Below are positions 4,913 to 5,082 of a stretch of 5,082 nucleotides of DNA, piece by piece. The first letter of the stretch is position 1; the number at the start of each line of letters is the position of its first letter. The notes beneath the pieces are model-generated. The model was not told the DNA's origin and searched no databases. It saw nothing but the letters and a program-made list of their open reading frames with translations. The position numbers and the translations under genes are program-made. This DNA comes from CAYMGQ01 sp964390055 (lineage in GTDB: Bacteria > Bacillota > Clostridia > Peptostreptococcales > Natronincolaceae), in contig CAYMGQ010000050.1 in the NCBI GenBank assembly GCA_964390055.1, positions 1 to 5,082 on the forward strand, written 5' to 3'.

Positions 4913-5047
4913 ATAGCCGAGATTACTCATGATGGATATAACAAAATTACAACATATCATCGTTTGACGTTAGAAAAATATGAAGATTGTAAAATATTTT
5001 TTAATGAGAATGATGCCATAAATTATGTGAGGTCTATTAGTATATAA
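4904..5047 (+). pseudogene. Possible gene remnant, about 43-48 codons
   Basis: A frame open from just after a TAG at 4886-4888 runs to TAA at 5045-5047. Its reading, for example AEITHDGYNKITTYHR followed by a Leu/Glu/Lys-rich part and ending YVRSISI, has the look of protein-coding sequence. There is no ATG at its beginning and no ribosome binding site, and it starts inside the kinase terminator. It may be the tail of a gene whose front was lost, or chance. No family is recognised. The remaining bases to 5082 show nothing identifiable. Confidence 0.2.
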
Positions 5048-5082
5048 AAATAAAGTACAAAATTTGTTTAAGAACTTGCTAG

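Noticed and set aside
4640..4960. Minus-strand open frame of 106 codons opposite the kinase
   Set aside because: It lies antisense to a gene with clear family motifs, has no recognisable domain, and extends through the kinase terminator.

Overview
The window looks like chromosomal DNA of a low-GC Gram-positive bacterium (Bacillota, probably class Clostridia). The reasons are AT-rich intergenic DNA, strong AGGAG-type ribosome binding sites, compact hairpin-plus-T-run terminators, an RNase J gene, and a thymidylate-kinase-like protein whose central and C-terminal parts resemble, from memory, the clostridial form. The species cannot be named from sequence alone.

Left part (1-1864). An RNase J gene lies on the minus strand with its own near-consensus promoter and a hairpin terminator at its 3' end that could also work on the plus strand. 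The first 143 bases hold two mutually exclusive small hairpins and a weak open frame running off the window. No confident gene is seen there.

Middle part (1865-2736). A gene-free stretch of about 360 bases separates RNase J from a plus-strand gene for a small secreted protein of unknown function. The stretch is dense in inverted repeats. In order on the plus strand they are a candidate promoter, a textbook terminator-like hairpin, a second AT-rich hairpin, a long-loop hairpin, a GAAA-tetraloop hairpin, and a CUCCUUU segment exactly complementary to the ribosome binding site of the secreted-protein gene. This layout suggests a regulated leader RNA and is the most interesting non-coding part of the window. 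The secreted-protein gene is visibly richer in G+C than its neighbours and ends in a strong terminator.

Right part (2737-5082). A complete pilT gene (type IV pilus retraction ATPase) appears to be a single-gene unit with its own promoter and terminator. Next comes a two-gene unit: a 54-residue, very basic protein overlapping by 11 bases a thymidylate-kinase-like gene. The kinase keeps most family landmarks but has an altered phosphate-binding loop (both loop glycines before the lysine replaced, and Glu after it). It ends in a terminator. The last 170 bases hold only a possible gene remnant.

The genes do not form one pathway. RNA decay, pilus retraction, nucleotide metabolism and an exported orphan sit in four separately punctuated transcription units.
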